From positions 18,329-82,328 of the forward strand of contig JBMYZL010000014.1 in NCBI GenBank assembly GCA_049610385.1: DNA of 64,000 bases, in the 5' to 3' direction. The translations under genes and the position numbers were made by a program. A model generated the notes under the pieces. The model saw only the letters and a list, made by a program, of their open reading frames with translations, was not told where the DNA came from and did not search any database. The stretch's first letter is position 1. Each line of letters starts with the position of its first letter. The DNA is from JBMYZL01 sp049610385 (GTDB taxonomy: Bacteria > Bacteroidota > Bacteroidia > Flavobacteriales_D > Sanyastnellaceae). Shown piece after piece: positions 49,280-58,756 of this stretch.

Positions 49280-50546
49280 GTGCTTCTATCGTTGGGTCAA
49301 TGACCGTGGATTCCTTTTGGCCCGATGCAGCCGCCTGAAGAGATTTTGGCAATTGCGGATCAACACCAGTGGCCCGTTGAACCACCCCCCCGAATTTGGC
49401 TGGATGAGCCGTACCCAAAACCACCGTTGGATAACCGCTGTGCAAGTTTTGCCCTTGCCAAATCCGAGCTGCCTCCAACCCCACTGCCGTGTGCGGACAG
49501 ACCAACTCACCACATTGCTGATGAACTTTCTGCATGGTCTCCATAGTTTGTTCATCTTCAATAGAACATCCATAAAGCGCTCGTCGCATACCGGCTACGC
49601 CCCCCAGCAAGGCCTCCATTCTCGGGCGATTGCTTGGGTCTCCAACATCCATGGCATTGGACAAGGTCTCCTGTGATGGCTGGGGGTGAAATTCACCGGA
49701 ATTCAGGTAGGCAGGAATCACATCATTGGCATTTGTGGCTGCAACAAAATGTCCAGCAGGCATGCCCATTCGATGGGCCAAAATGCCTGCAGCCAAGTTC
49801 CCAAAATTGCCACTAGGCACTACGAAATTCAAAGGCTGGCCCATCAACCGTGTGGCCATGGCGTAGTATACTGCTTGCGGCATCCAACGGGCCAAATTGA
49901 TTGAATTGGCAGACGTCAAGGGTCGTTGCATCTGGATTTGAACATCCAAAAACGCCGACTTCACCATGGATTGACAATCATCAAAACTTCCTTCCACTTC
50001 CAATGCCACCACGTTGTTTCCCACCGTGGTCAATTGCAATTCTTGAATCTCAGAGATGCGTCCTGACGGATAAAGAATGACCACATCGATGTCCGGTACG
50101 TTGAGGAATCCCTGCGCCACAGCGGAACCTGTGTCACCGGAGGTGGCCACCAAAACCGTCAGTTTCTCATCCGTCAATCGCCCCAGCAATCGAGACATGA
50201 CACGAGCACCAACGTCTTTGAAGGCAGCGGTCGGTCCGTGAAAAAGTTCCAACACTGAACATCCGGGAAACCAGTCTGACATGTGGACCATTTCAAATGG
50301 AAAATTCAATGCATCACACATCAACTCCTCGAGCTCAATGTGTGGAATGGCATCGCCCACGAAGGGCGCCATGATGTGAGACGCTATCTCTCCGGCAGTC
50401 TTGGAAGAGGCACCCAGCCAAACATCTCGGGGCAATGCAGGAATGTGTTCTGGAAAATACAGCCCACGATCGGGCGCCAAACCAGCACGAATGGCTTGCG
50501 CAAAGGAGACGCGATGCGTCGGAGTGGTCAAGCTGAAAAATTTCAT
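49251..50546 (-). CDS. thrC: Threonine synthase
   Basis: 431 residues. Fold-type II PLP enzyme: the PLP-binding Lys is in LFHGPTAAFKDVGARVM near 103-119; SGDTGSAVAQGF near 138 and SGNFGNLAAGILAHRMG near 247 (phosphate-binding) follow. It converts O-phospho-homoserine to threonine. The ATG overlaps the thrB stop by four bases, and the gene closes the thrA-thrB-thrC operon. Last 29 bases overlap the convergent ATP-grasp gene. Confidence 0.95.
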   Translation of the reverse strand: MKFFSLTTPTHRVSFAQAIRAGLAPDRGLYFPEHIPALPRDVWLGASSKTAGEIASHIMAPFVGDAIPHIELEELMCDALNFPFEMVHMSDWFPGCSVLELFHGPTAAFKDVGARVMSRLLGRLTDEKLTVLVATSGDTGSAVAQGFLNVPDIDVVILYPSGRISEIQELQLTTVGNNVVALEVEGSFDDCQSMVKSAFLDVQIQMQRPLTSANSINLARWMPQAVYYAMATRLMGQPLNFVVPSGNFGNLAAGILAHRMGMPAGHFVAATNANDVIPAYLNSGEFHPQPSQETLSNAMDVGDPSNRPRMEALLGGVAGMRRALYGCSIEDEQTMETMQKVHQQCGELVCPHTAVGLEAARIWQGQNLHSGYPTVVLGTAHPAKFGGVVQRATGVDPQLPKSLQAAASGQKESTVIDPTIEALKTYLLSGA

Positions 50547-51469
50547 GAGATCAAATGGGCACCAGCTTTGGAGATTCGGGTTGTGTGAATTTGGACTTGG
50601 GTGTCATTCGTCAGCAAGCATTGACGAACTGACTTGACGAAAGCCTCCGACCTCCAGTCAGACTCCCCGGCCCAAAAGGTAGAGGGTCCACTGCCCGAAA
50701 TGCCGCCCGCGCGTGCGCCATGGGCAAAAGCCAATTCTTCAATCATATCAAAAGCCGGAATCAGTCTTTTCCGCTGTGGACCAACAAGCAAATCTGCCAA
50801 GGCAAAAAGGGCATTGGCGCCATCGCCGTCGTGGCATGCAGAGACGAAAGTGCCTAGCCAACGGGCTTGATTAACCGCATCTACCAACGGAACATGCGAC
50901 GGCAACACCCCCCGTGAATCCGCCGTTCGAATTTCAACCTGCGGATGCACAACGACCAAAGTCCATTCCGCAGGCAACGGAATGGAACGGGGTTTGCCCT
51001 CTGGTGGACACAGGACCAGGCCACCCATCAATGCAGGTGCGACGTTGTCCGCATGCCGAGCTCCTGATGCCAATTCCTCACCATCCAAAGCAAACGGCAA
51101 AAGCTCATCCTTACGCAATTCCGCCTCAAGCAAGCCGGAAACAGCCACCACAGCAGCTGCAGCACTTGCAGCACTGGAACCAATGCCGCTTCCTGGAGCA
51201 ATTTGCTTTTCAATGACCAAGTCTATTCCAACTCCAGGATCCAAGGCTTTATGCAATGAATGGGCAGCCTTCCCCGCCACATTTTCCTCAATCTGCATCG
51301 ACAAATTTGCTGCTCCCTTGACTTCGACAATGCGGACGGTTCGGTGATTTGGATTGCGTGTAGCCCAAATTCGCTCACCCGGTTCAAGAAGGGCACAACC
51401 GAGTGCGTCAAATCCCACATTCAAATTGGCGATCGTCGCCGGGGCCCATGCACAAACTTTTTCTTTCAT
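50543..51469 (-). CDS. thrB: Homoserine kinase
   Basis: 308 residues, GHMP-kinase family. ATP-binding motif 2 is PGSGIGSSAASAAAAVVAV near 90-108 and the C-terminal GGISGSGPSTFW near 257 is motif 3. The N-terminal strand CAWAPATIANLNVGFDALG is typical of ThrB. It phosphorylates homoserine to O-phospho-homoserine, the substrate of thrC. Start overlaps the thrA stop (four bases), end overlaps the thrC start. Confidence 0.95.
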   Translation of the reverse strand: MKEKVCAWAPATIANLNVGFDALGCALLEPGERIWATRNPNHRTVRIVEVKGAANLSMQIEENVAGKAAHSLHKALDPGVGIDLVIEKQIAPGSGIGSSAASAAAAVVAVSGLLEAELRKDELLPFALDGEELASGARHADNVAPALMGGLVLCPPEGKPRSIPLPAEWTLVVVHPQVEIRTADSRGVLPSHVPLVDAVNQARWLGTFVSACHDGDGANALFALADLLVGPQRKRLIPAFDMIEELAFAHGARAGGISGSGPSTFWAGESDWRSEAFVKSVRQCLLTNDTQVQIHTTRISKAGAHLIS

Positions 51470-53946
51470 CCTTTGTCTGAAATGGAAACCACTGGCAAAT
51501 GAGACTTGCTTTGCACCAACCTCAACACATCCGAAAAGACACCGCTTGCGGTCAAGTCAGCTCCGGCACCACTGCCGCGAATCACCAAAGGAGTCTTGAA
51601 ATATCGCTTGGAATAGATGTTCACCTGGTTATCTGAACCTTGCAGGTGTGCGAACGGATGTTCCGCAGGCAATCGCTTGAGCCCAATTTGGCACTTTCCA
51701 TTTGCATATTCAGCAACAAAACGCCAAACCCCAGGAAGATCTGAAGCAAATCGATCATTGCAAGCGGGCAAGGCTTCCAAAAACGCCTCAGGTGTCATCT
51801 CAAAGCAAGTTGCTGGCAAAAACCCTTCATTTCGAACATCGGACAACTCCAATTCAGCTCCCGCCATCCGGGCCAAAATCAAGATTTTTCTCGCCACGTC
51901 TTGTCCAGACAAATCCAGGCGGGGATCGGGCTCTGTATACCCCAAGGACTGGGCCTCAACCACGGCGTCGGAAAACGCCACACCTTGTTCGAGCTTCGAG
52001 AAGATGTAGTTCAATGAGCCACTGAGAACGGCTTCTATGCGTTCAATATGATCCCCTGTTCGCAGCATCAGTTGAATGGGATCGAGGATCGGAAGTGCCG
52101 CGCCCACATTGGTTTCGATCCGCAGCTCTGTGCTTTGTGCTTCACAATGTTTGCGCAACTGATGCCACACCTCAAGCGGGCCAGAAGCTGCAATTTTATT
52201 GCTAGCCACAACGTGCACCCCTTGTTTGATCAGAGACAAATATGTTTCAGCCACTGCAGCAGAGGCCGTGTTGTCGACCACGACAATGGGATCTGAATCA
52301 CAAGTTCGCAAGGCTTTCTCGAGAAATTCCTCAGGACTCGAATGAAACTGAGGTTGTTCAGCTAGGTTCCCATTCCAATGTAACAAGTCCAGACCTTGCT
52401 TCTCCAAAATGTGTCGATCACTGCGGGCAATGGCGATGACATCCAATTTCAAACCCGACTCCACCAGTTCATCCTGGATTGCATTCAGCTGATTCAAAAA
52501 GGCCGTCCCTACTTGTCCCGTCCCTAAGCAAATCAGTTGGAGACGGTGCGAAGGACGCTCAAAAAACGCAGCATGCAGGGCTCGCAAAGCCTGCGGAATT
52601 TGTTCGGAAGCCACAACAATGGAAATGTTCCTTTCTGTCGATCCCTGTGCAATGGCACGAACGTTGACTCCTTTCTCGCCCAAAGCCGCAAAAGCCCGGC
52701 CACTCACACCAGTAGCCTTCTCCATCCCTCCCCCCACAAGCGCAATGATGCTCAGTCCACGATCAATCCGGAGATTTTCCAATCGACTCAGTGCCAAGTC
52801 AGCATCAAACTCTTCTTTCAGCGCATTCTCTGCCTCCAAAACGTCCTCTTCCGCAATGGCCAGCGTAATGGTGTGCTCCGAAGAGCTTTGGGTAATCAAA
52901 ACCACATTCACCTGAGCTTGTGCCAACGCTGTAAAAACACGCCGAGAAAACCCAGGTCGAGCAATGATTCCTCCGCCCACAAGGGTGATCAGTGCCATGT
53001 CGGAAACACTTGAAAGCCCGCGGACGATTTGTTGCGAATGAGGCTCGCTGACAATTCGAGTTCCCTGGACACTTTCTTTCGCAAATGTACTGCGAACCAG
53101 TAACGGGATGTTTGCAGATCTCAGTGGATCAATGGTTGGATGATAGATGACCTTGGCCCCGAAATGGCACAACTCCAGTGCTTCTTCATAACTCATCGTT
53201 TCAATGACAGAAGCTTGAGGAACCATACGTGGATCGGCCGTCATCATTCCAGCTACATCCGTAGACTTCTCCATCAATTTGGCATTTGCTGCTCGCGCCA
53301 TGAGCGAAGCGGTGTAGTCACTTCCACCTCGCCCCAATGTAGTCGTCGCTCCATCCGGCCCCCGCCCAATGAATCCCTCAGTAATCAACACTTCAAATTC
53401 CATATCCGCGTCAAGCCCGGTCAAAATAGATGCTGACGTTTGCTGCCAATTGACGGTGGCAGCGCCATATTGATTATCCGTCACAATCCAGTCTCTGGCG
53501 TCCACCCGCCGAACTTGCATTCCGGCATCCTTGAGCAAAGCGGTGACCATGGGCACGGCCATGCGTTCTCCAAATGAAACCAATGCATCCGAACTTCGCG
53601 GGCTGAATTCGCCCAAAATGAAAATTCCTTTGCAGAGGGTTTCCATTTCTTCCAGCAAATCAGCCAATTCGTGTTTCACCGCGCGGAACAAAGTTGGTTT
53701 GAGGCCTACTTCGCTCAATGCCAAAAGATGTCTTTCTTTCAGCTGGTCGCAAATTTGTTGATAACCAGAATCACCCGCTGCGGCCAGCCGCCCTGCAGAA
53801 AGCAACGAACTCGTCACTCCCCCCATGGCCGAGCACACCACAATTTTGGACTGATGGCGCCTCGATAAGAGGACATCCCGCACCCTCAACAAAGCATCCG
53901 ATGTGGCCAGCGAACTGCCACCAAACTTCAATATTTCCAAGTCCAT
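51466..53946 (-). CDS. thrA: Bifunctional aspartokinase / homoserine dehydrogenase
   Basis: 826 residues, first gene of the thr operon. Aspartokinase domain 1-310 (EILKFGGSSLATSDAL at 4-19; LGRGGSDYTASLMARA near 205). Two ACT domains follow (about 318-390 and 395-475: ITLVGGGIIARPGFS, IIALVGGGMEKATGVSG), then homoserine dehydrogenase 480-826 with the NAD-binding start LICLGTGQVGTAFLNQL and the catalytic region SGSLNYIFSKLEQG...DPRLDLSGQDVARKILILAR. It makes homoserine from aspartyl phosphate in two steps, with asd missing here. The ACT domains imply threonine feedback control. Confidence 0.96.
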   Translation of the reverse strand: MDLEILKFGGSSLATSDALLRVRDVLLSRRHQSKIVVCSAMGGVTSSLLSAGRLAAAGDSGYQQICDQLKERHLLALSEVGLKPTLFRAVKHELADLLEEMETLCKGIFILGEFSPRSSDALVSFGERMAVPMVTALLKDAGMQVRRVDARDWIVTDNQYGAATVNWQQTSASILTGLDADMEFEVLITEGFIGRGPDGATTTLGRGGSDYTASLMARAANAKLMEKSTDVAGMMTADPRMVPQASVIETMSYEEALELCHFGAKVIYHPTIDPLRSANIPLLVRSTFAKESVQGTRIVSEPHSQQIVRGLSSVSDMALITLVGGGIIARPGFSRRVFTALAQAQVNVVLITQSSSEHTITLAIAEEDVLEAENALKEEFDADLALSRLENLRIDRGLSIIALVGGGMEKATGVSGRAFAALGEKGVNVRAIAQGSTERNISIVVASEQIPQALRALHAAFFERPSHRLQLICLGTGQVGTAFLNQLNAIQDELVESGLKLDVIAIARSDRHILEKQGLDLLHWNGNLAEQPQFHSSPEEFLEKALRTCDSDPIVVVDNTASAAVAETYLSLIKQGVHVVASNKIAASGPLEVWHQLRKHCEAQSTELRIETNVGAALPILDPIQLMLRTGDHIERIEAVLSGSLNYIFSKLEQGVAFSDAVVEAQSLGYTEPDPRLDLSGQDVARKILILARMAGAELELSDVRNEGFLPATCFEMTPEAFLEALPACNDRFASDLPGVWRFVAEYANGKCQIGLKRLPAEHPFAHLQGSDNQVNIYSKRYFKTPLVIRGSGAGADLTASGVFSDVLRLVQSKSHLPVVSISDKG

Positions 53947-54015
53947 AAAACCCTCAAGTTGACAAATTCAAATGGGAAAATTCTCACCTGAGGACATTAC
54001 ACAGGCATCTTCCTG

Positions 54016-54027
54016 CGTACGCGTACG
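54016..54027. promoter_or_regulatory. 12-bp perfect palindrome upstream of thrA
   Basis: cgtacgcgtacg reads the same on both strands and lies 70 bases before the thrA start codon, in a gap of 133 bases between thrA and fabI that contains no gene and no clear promoter box. Such a palindrome may be an operator for a dimeric repressor. A chance occurrence cannot be excluded. Confidence 0.3.
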
Positions 54028-54079
54028 AAAATGGAGTGGAGAGGTTACGCCATCAACCCCTGAAACTCCTCAATAATGT

Positions 54080-54901
54080 TCAGGCTTCCGGGCCAAATTT
54101 CCCGATGACCTCTTGGCTCACACCTGTGTTTGAAAAACCGCCGTCGTGAAAGAGGTTCTGCATGGTCACAAATCGGGTCAAGTCGCTGAACAAACTCACG
54201 CAGTAATCCGCACATGCCAAGCCATCAGCATTGCCCAGTGGGCTCATGGATTCACTGTATGCGATGAATTCATCAAACCCTTTGACACCACTGCCAGCCG
54301 TCGTCACCGTTGGACTTTGGCTCACAGTGTTGATCCGCACTTTTTTCTCAACGCCGTAATGATACCCGAAACTCCGGGTGATGCTTTCAAGCAAGCTTTT
54401 GGCATCCGCCATGTCCCCATAATCGGGAAAAATCCTTTGAGCCGCGATGTACGTCAAGGCCACCACACTGCCCCATTCGCCGATGGCGTCGAGCTTTTTC
54501 GCAACCGCCAATGTCTTGTGCAAACTGATGGCACTGACATCCAATGTGGTTTGCAACCAGTTGTAATTGATATCCGTGTAATGCTTGCCCTTTCTGACGT
54601 TTGGGCTCATGCCAATGGAGTGCAACACGAAATCAACGGGGCCGCCAAAATGCTCCATCGTCCCTTGAAATAGCGCCGTTAAATCGTCCACGTTCGTGGC
54701 ATCTGCAGGAATCACTGGCGCATCATCCAATCGCTTCGCGAGCTGATGAATCTCCCCCATCCGCATGGCCACGGGCGCATTGGTCAACACGATTTCCGCG
54801 CCTTGTGCATGTGCTTGAATCGCCGTTTTCCATGCGATGGATTGGTCATTCAAGGCCCCAAAAATGATGCCTTTTTTTCCTTTCAACAAATTGTTCGCCA
54901 T
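54080..54901 (-). CDS. fabI: Enoyl-[acyl-carrier-protein] reductase (NADH) FabI
   Basis: 273 residues, SDR fold. Starts LLKGKKGIIFGALNDQSIAWKTA (nucleotide-binding, residues 4-26). The active site is ALTYIAAQRIFPDYGDMADAKSLLESITR near 148-176 with Tyr-x6-Lys, as in FabI; the substrate-binding loop INTVSQSPTVTTAGSGVKG follows. It reduces the enoyl-ACP double bond in the last step of type II fatty-acid elongation. A promoter-like site is at 54930-54956. The gene is not in an acc/fab cluster. Confidence 0.95.
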   Translation of the reverse strand: MANNLLKGKKGIIFGALNDQSIAWKTAIQAHAQGAEIVLTNAPVAMRMGEIHQLAKRLDDAPVIPADATNVDDLTALFQGTMEHFGGPVDFVLHSIGMSPNVRKGKHYTDINYNWLQTTLDVSAISLHKTLAVAKKLDAIGEWGSVVALTYIAAQRIFPDYGDMADAKSLLESITRSFGYHYGVEKKVRINTVSQSPTVTTAGSGVKGFDEFIAYSESMSPLGNADGLACADYCVSLFSDLTRFVTMQNLFHDGGFSNTGVSQEVIGKFGPEA

Positions 54902-54929
54902 GACTATTTCCAGTTCCAGAATGTGCCTG

Positions 54930-54956
54930 CGAAGCTAAACAATTCGTTGAATTCAA
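54930..54956 (-). promoter_or_regulatory. Promoter candidate of fabI
   Basis: On the minus strand: TTG (54956-54954), 16 bases, then tagcttcg (54937-54930). The start codon of fabI is 28 bases downstream. The box overlaps the 3' end of the GlcD gene, so fabI may have its own promoter within the upstream coding region. Confidence 0.45.
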
Positions 54957-56392
54957 GAGCCATGCTCCTCAGGCAATATTTTGCTCGGATTGAGGATGTT
55001 CTGGGGATCAAATACCTTTTTGATTCCACGCATCAAAGCCAATGAAGCCGGTGTAAAAGCAATGTCCATAAACCCTTTTTGCACCCAACCGATTCCATGT
55101 TCGCCGCTCAGCGTGCCACCGAGATTCACTACCGTTTGGAACAATTCCCGAATGGCCTTCGGGAGTTTTTCTTGCCAGTCTGCGTCCGACATTTCATCCT
55201 TGAGGATGTTCACATGCAAATTCCCATCGCCAGCATGGCCGTAGCATACAGAGCGAAAACCGTATGACTTCCCGATGCTTTTGATAGCAGTCAGCAATTC
55301 GGGCAGCTTGGCCCGTGGAACGACTGTATCCTCTTCTTTGTAAACGGAAGTCGCCTTCACGGCCTCTCCCACGCGTCGGCGCAAAAACCACAATCTTTCT
55401 TGTGTTGCAGCATCCTGCGCAAACAAAGGATCCGATGAATCATGGGCTTCAAGTACCGGCAACATGGCCTCCACCTGGGTGAGAATATCATCCGATTGAA
55501 AGGCGTCGACCTCAATCAACAAATGGGCTTCAATTCCGTCCGGTACGTCGATGGCATCGCTGCTGGTAAAAGCTTGGGTCAGCAGAATGGCCTCCCGCTC
55601 CATGAATTCCAAAGCAGAGGGTTCGATTCCCGCTTGAAAAATGGCTGCGACACATGCACAAGCTTTCGAAGCCGAGGGGAAAGCGGCCAGCAAAACCGCT
55701 CGATGCATCGGCAGCGGGCGCAATTTCAAGGTGGCCTGAGTTACCACAGCCAAGGTGCCCTCACTGCCCACCATCAGTTGCGTCAAATTCAAACCTGTGC
55801 TGTTTTTCAACGTTCGCGCACCGGTTTGGATGATCTCTCCATCCGGCAAAACCACTTGCAAATCCAACACCCAATCCTTGGTCACCCCATACTTCACGGC
55901 GCGAGGACCTCCAGCGTTTTCAGCAATGTTTCCCCCAATTGTGCAACTTCCCCATGAAGAAGGGTCGACTGCATAAAACAAACCCTTTTCTGCAGCTGCT
56001 TGATACAAGTCGTGCACAATGACTCCGGGCTCAACACAGATTTGGTGATTTTCCACATCCACCTCCACAATGGCATTCATTCGATGGAGGGACAAGGCCA
56101 ATCCTCCTTCCACAGGCAAAGCGCCTCCACTCAAACCCGTGCGCGCGCCAGCTGGGGTCACTGGAACCTGATGAGTTGAAGCCCAGCGCATAATTGCCGA
56201 AACTTCTCGAACATTCACCGGGGCCACTGCTGCCTCTGGAGGGAAGAACAGGTCCTCAGTTTCATCACGTCCTGCCCGATCCAAAGCTTCTGGATCAAAT
56301 GAAATCTTCGTCCCAAAGGCCAAATCATCCAGCAGGCTTTGCAATGCTTGCCAATTGGGAGGGCCCTCAGCGGGATTTTTCGTTGATAACAT
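54953..56392 (-). CDS. FAD-linked oxidase of the GlcD/D-lactate dehydrogenase family
   Basis: 479 residues from ATG 56392; a longer frame to 56473 is unlikely because a promoter box lies just before this ATG. FAD-binding PCMH domain about 40-230: VPVTPAGARTGLSGGALPVEGGLALSLHRMN, VDPSSWGSCTIGGNIAENAGGPRAVKYG, MVGSEGTLAVVTQATLKLRPLP. The C-terminal FAD-oxidase domain has the metal-binding CYGHAGDGNLHVN near 383 and the terminal GTLSGEHGIGWVQK near 430. Substrate is a 2-hydroxy acid such as glycolate or D-lactate; it is a single-gene GlcD without GlcE/GlcF here. Confidence 0.92.
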   Translation of the reverse strand: MLSTKNPAEGPPNWQALQSLLDDLAFGTKISFDPEALDRAGRDETEDLFFPPEAAVAPVNVREVSAIMRWASTHQVPVTPAGARTGLSGGALPVEGGLALSLHRMNAIVEVDVENHQICVEPGVIVHDLYQAAAEKGLFYAVDPSSWGSCTIGGNIAENAGGPRAVKYGVTKDWVLDLQVVLPDGEIIQTGARTLKNSTGLNLTQLMVGSEGTLAVVTQATLKLRPLPMHRAVLLAAFPSASKACACVAAIFQAGIEPSALEFMEREAILLTQAFTSSDAIDVPDGIEAHLLIEVDAFQSDDILTQVEAMLPVLEAHDSSDPLFAQDAATQERLWFLRRRVGEAVKATSVYKEEDTVVPRAKLPELLTAIKSIGKSYGFRSVCYGHAGDGNLHVNILKDEMSDADWQEKLPKAIRELFQTVVNLGGTLSGEHGIGWVQKGFMDIAFTPASLALMRGIKKVFDPQNILNPSKILPEEHGS

Positions 56393-56398
56393 TCCTGC

Positions 56399-56406
56399 CA
56401 AATTTA
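56399..56406 (-). promoter_or_regulatory. Promoter -7 box candidate of the GlcD-type gene
   Basis: On the minus strand taaatttg, an exact TAnnTTTG match, is six bases upstream of ATG 56392. No TTG at 17-23 bases upstream was found, so only half of the pattern is present. Confidence 0.38.
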
Positions 56407-56486
56407 ATCGCCCCCCGTGTATCTTGGCCACTCTTGTTGAACAACACCCGTTACTGCCCTTTGTGCAGCACACACCTTTTTAAACC

Positions 56487-58685
56487 ATGAATAGCAACTT
56501 GTCTTGGATTCCAGCCTTGTTCCTGAGTGTTTTGTGGATGCCGACTACAGCCCAAACTGGTTCGGAGCTTCTGACCAACGAGAAAATTTGGTACAGCGGC
56601 ACCTTCCGGTCAGAAGGGGTCTGGGGAATTCGTTCCATGAAAGATGGAAAGCACTACACCAGCTCAGAGAGCACAGATCACGCCGGAACTGCCATTGTCA
56701 AGTATGCATATGCCTCTGGTGAAGCTGTGGACACCTTGGCCACTAGCCTGACAGTTTTCGGGGACGCGGGGATTCGAATGGAAGGCTATTCGTTTTCACC
56801 TGCTGAGGACAAATTGATGATTTGGACAGAAACTGAACCCCTTTACAGACACTCATTCTCAGCCAATTATCACGTGCACGATTTGTCGAGTCAATCGACC
56901 CAACCACTCAGCGATTTCACGTTGGGGCTTCAACGGTTGGCGAGATTCAGTCCAGCTGCGGACAAAATTGCTTTTGTTCGCAACAACAATGTTTTCATCT
57001 CAGATTTGACGTCAGGGGTCGAGACTCAAGTCACAACAGATGGCATGATGAACCAAATCATCAATGGGGCATCTGATTGGGTATATGAAGAAGAGTTTGG
57101 CAAGGACAATGGAATTTTCTGGTCAGCTGACGGCAACCATTTGGCTTACTACCGCTTTGATGAATCGGCAGTGAAAGAATTTGGCATGCCCATGTATGGC
57201 CAACTGTATCCAGACCCATACGTATTCAAATACCCAAAGGCAGGTGAAGACAATAGCCAGGTGTCCATTCAAGTCTACCATTTGAACTCAGGCAGCAACG
57301 ATGTCATCGCCACGCCAGAAGTGGAGTACATCCCCAGGGTGAAATGGACTCCGGATGACAATCGTCTGCTGGTCATGACCATGAATCGGCACCAGAACGA
57401 TTTGAAATTTGAATTGGCCGACATGACCCAATCCAAAGGTGGCGTGATTCAGACCGAAACCGTGTGGTCTGAGCAAAATGAAACATTCATTGACATCACA
57501 GTAAACCTCACATTTTTAACGGACGATACCTTTCTGTTCACCAGCGGTCGGTCAGGATACAATCACCTCTGGCAAGGCGGTTTCCACCAGGCGGATGTGC
57601 AAATTACTGAGGGGGAATGGGACATTTCTCGGGTTTATGGTTTTGACAACAAACGCAAGCAGATCTACTTCGAAGGTTCCATGAAAGGTGCCACACAGTT
57701 GCATTTGGCTCGAACTGACCTCAAGGGAAAAGTCACCTTGTTGGATGAAGCTCCTGGCCATCATGGAGGTGCGTTTTCCAGGACATTTGACTACTGCATT
57801 CACAACCATTCAGACGCCAACACCCCCCCAACCTACACGTTGAGAAATCGAAAATGGAACGCTGTCCGGACGCTGAAAGACAATGCTGGCTTGAAAGCCG
57901 AGTTGGCGGCGCACAATGTCCAACCCAAGACTTTTTTCACCTTCACCAATTCCGCTGGTGTAGAACTCAATTGCTGGATGATCAAACCACCCCATTTTGA
58001 CCCAACGCAATTACATCCCGTATACGTTGCCATTTATGGAGGGCCTGGTGTCCAAACTGTAGAGGACAATTATGGCGGTTCGACCTATCTCTGGCACCAA
58101 ATGCTGGCGCAAAAAGGATACATCGTGGTCAGCTGCGACCCACGAGGCACCCCGATGCGCGGCAAAGGTTTTGAACACAGTACATACAAGGAATTGGGGA
58201 AATTGGAAACCGAAGATTTCATCGATTTTGGGCGCTATCTCGCGGCCCAACCTTTTGTCGATGCAAAACGAATTGGCATTCAAGGGTGGAGTTATGGGGG
58301 GTTCATGACCTTGCTCAGCATGACCAAAGGGGCAGATGTTTATTCTGCCGGAATTTCAGTGGCGCCTGTGAGCAACTGGCGGTATTATGACACCATTTAC
58401 ACCGAACGTTTCATGCAAACGCCTCAAGAGAATCCTTCGGGCTATGATGAAAACAGCCCCGTCAACCATGCTGAAAAACTCGAAGGAAAATTGCTCTTGG
58501 TGCATGGCTCGGCAGACGACAACGTGCACTTTCAAAATGCCATGGAAATGGTGAATGCGCTTGTTGCTGCTGACAAACAATTTGACTTTTTCGCCTACCC
58601 AAATCGAAACCATGGCATTTATGGCGGCAACACCCGACTTCATCTCTTCGAAATGATGTTGGAATTCGTCGAAGAAAATCTTTGA
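56487..58685 (+). CDS. Dipeptidyl peptidase IV-like S9 serine peptidase
   Basis: 732 residues with a signal peptide ending TTAQ. Residues about 30-470 form the DPPIV N-terminal beta-propeller, including the substrate-binding DWVYEEEFG loop near 197 (VYEEE, homologous to the double-Glu motif binding the peptide amino terminus). The alpha/beta hydrolase from about 510 carries the triad Ser602 (GWSYGG), Asp677 (HGSADDN) and His709 (NRNHGIYGG). It removes X-Pro dipeptides from peptides in the periplasm or outside. The POT transporter gene 71 bases downstream would import the products. It is divergent from the GlcD gene (94-base gap). Confidence 0.94.
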   Translation: MNSNLSWIPALFLSVLWMPTTAQTGSELLTNEKIWYSGTFRSEGVWGIRSMKDGKHYTSSESTDHAGTAIVKYAYASGEAVDTLATSLTVFGDAGIRMEGYSFSPAEDKLMIWTETEPLYRHSFSANYHVHDLSSQSTQPLSDFTLGLQRLARFSPAADKIAFVRNNNVFISDLTSGVETQVTTDGMMNQIINGASDWVYEEEFGKDNGIFWSADGNHLAYYRFDESAVKEFGMPMYGQLYPDPYVFKYPKAGEDNSQVSIQVYHLNSGSNDVIATPEVEYIPRVKWTPDDNRLLVMTMNRHQNDLKFELADMTQSKGGVIQTETVWSEQNETFIDITVNLTFLTDDTFLFTSGRSGYNHLWQGGFHQADVQITEGEWDISRVYGFDNKRKQIYFEGSMKGATQLHLARTDLKGKVTLLDEAPGHHGGAFSRTFDYCIHNHSDANTPPTYTLRNRKWNAVRTLKDNAGLKAELAAHNVQPKTFFTFTNSAGVELNCWMIKPPHFDPTQLHPVYVAIYGGPGVQTVEDNYGGSTYLWHQMLAQKGYIVVSCDPRGTPMRGKGFEHSTYKELGKLETEDFIDFGRYLAAQPFVDAKRIGIQGWSYGGFMTLLSMTKGADVYSAGISVAPVSNWRYYDTIYTERFMQTPQENPSGYDENSPVNHAEKLEGKLLLVHGSADDNVHFQNAMEMVNALVAADKQFDFFAYPNRNHGIYGGNTRLHLFEMMLEFVEENL

Positions 58686-58756
58686 GCACGCAGGGATTTG
58701 CTTCTCATGCATTAGTTTGCCAACTGAAACCTTATTGAACTCAATTTTCATTAAAA

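Noticed and set aside
55618..55632. tRNA T-loop-like string ggttcgattcc
   Set aside because: It lies inside the GlcD-type coding region (residues GIEPSAL on the minus strand), and no acceptor stem or anticodon arm can be built around it.
58698..58719. Possible promoter before the POT gene (ttg ... ttagtttg)
   Set aside because: The spacing is only 11 bases and the -7 box has a mismatch at the invariant A.
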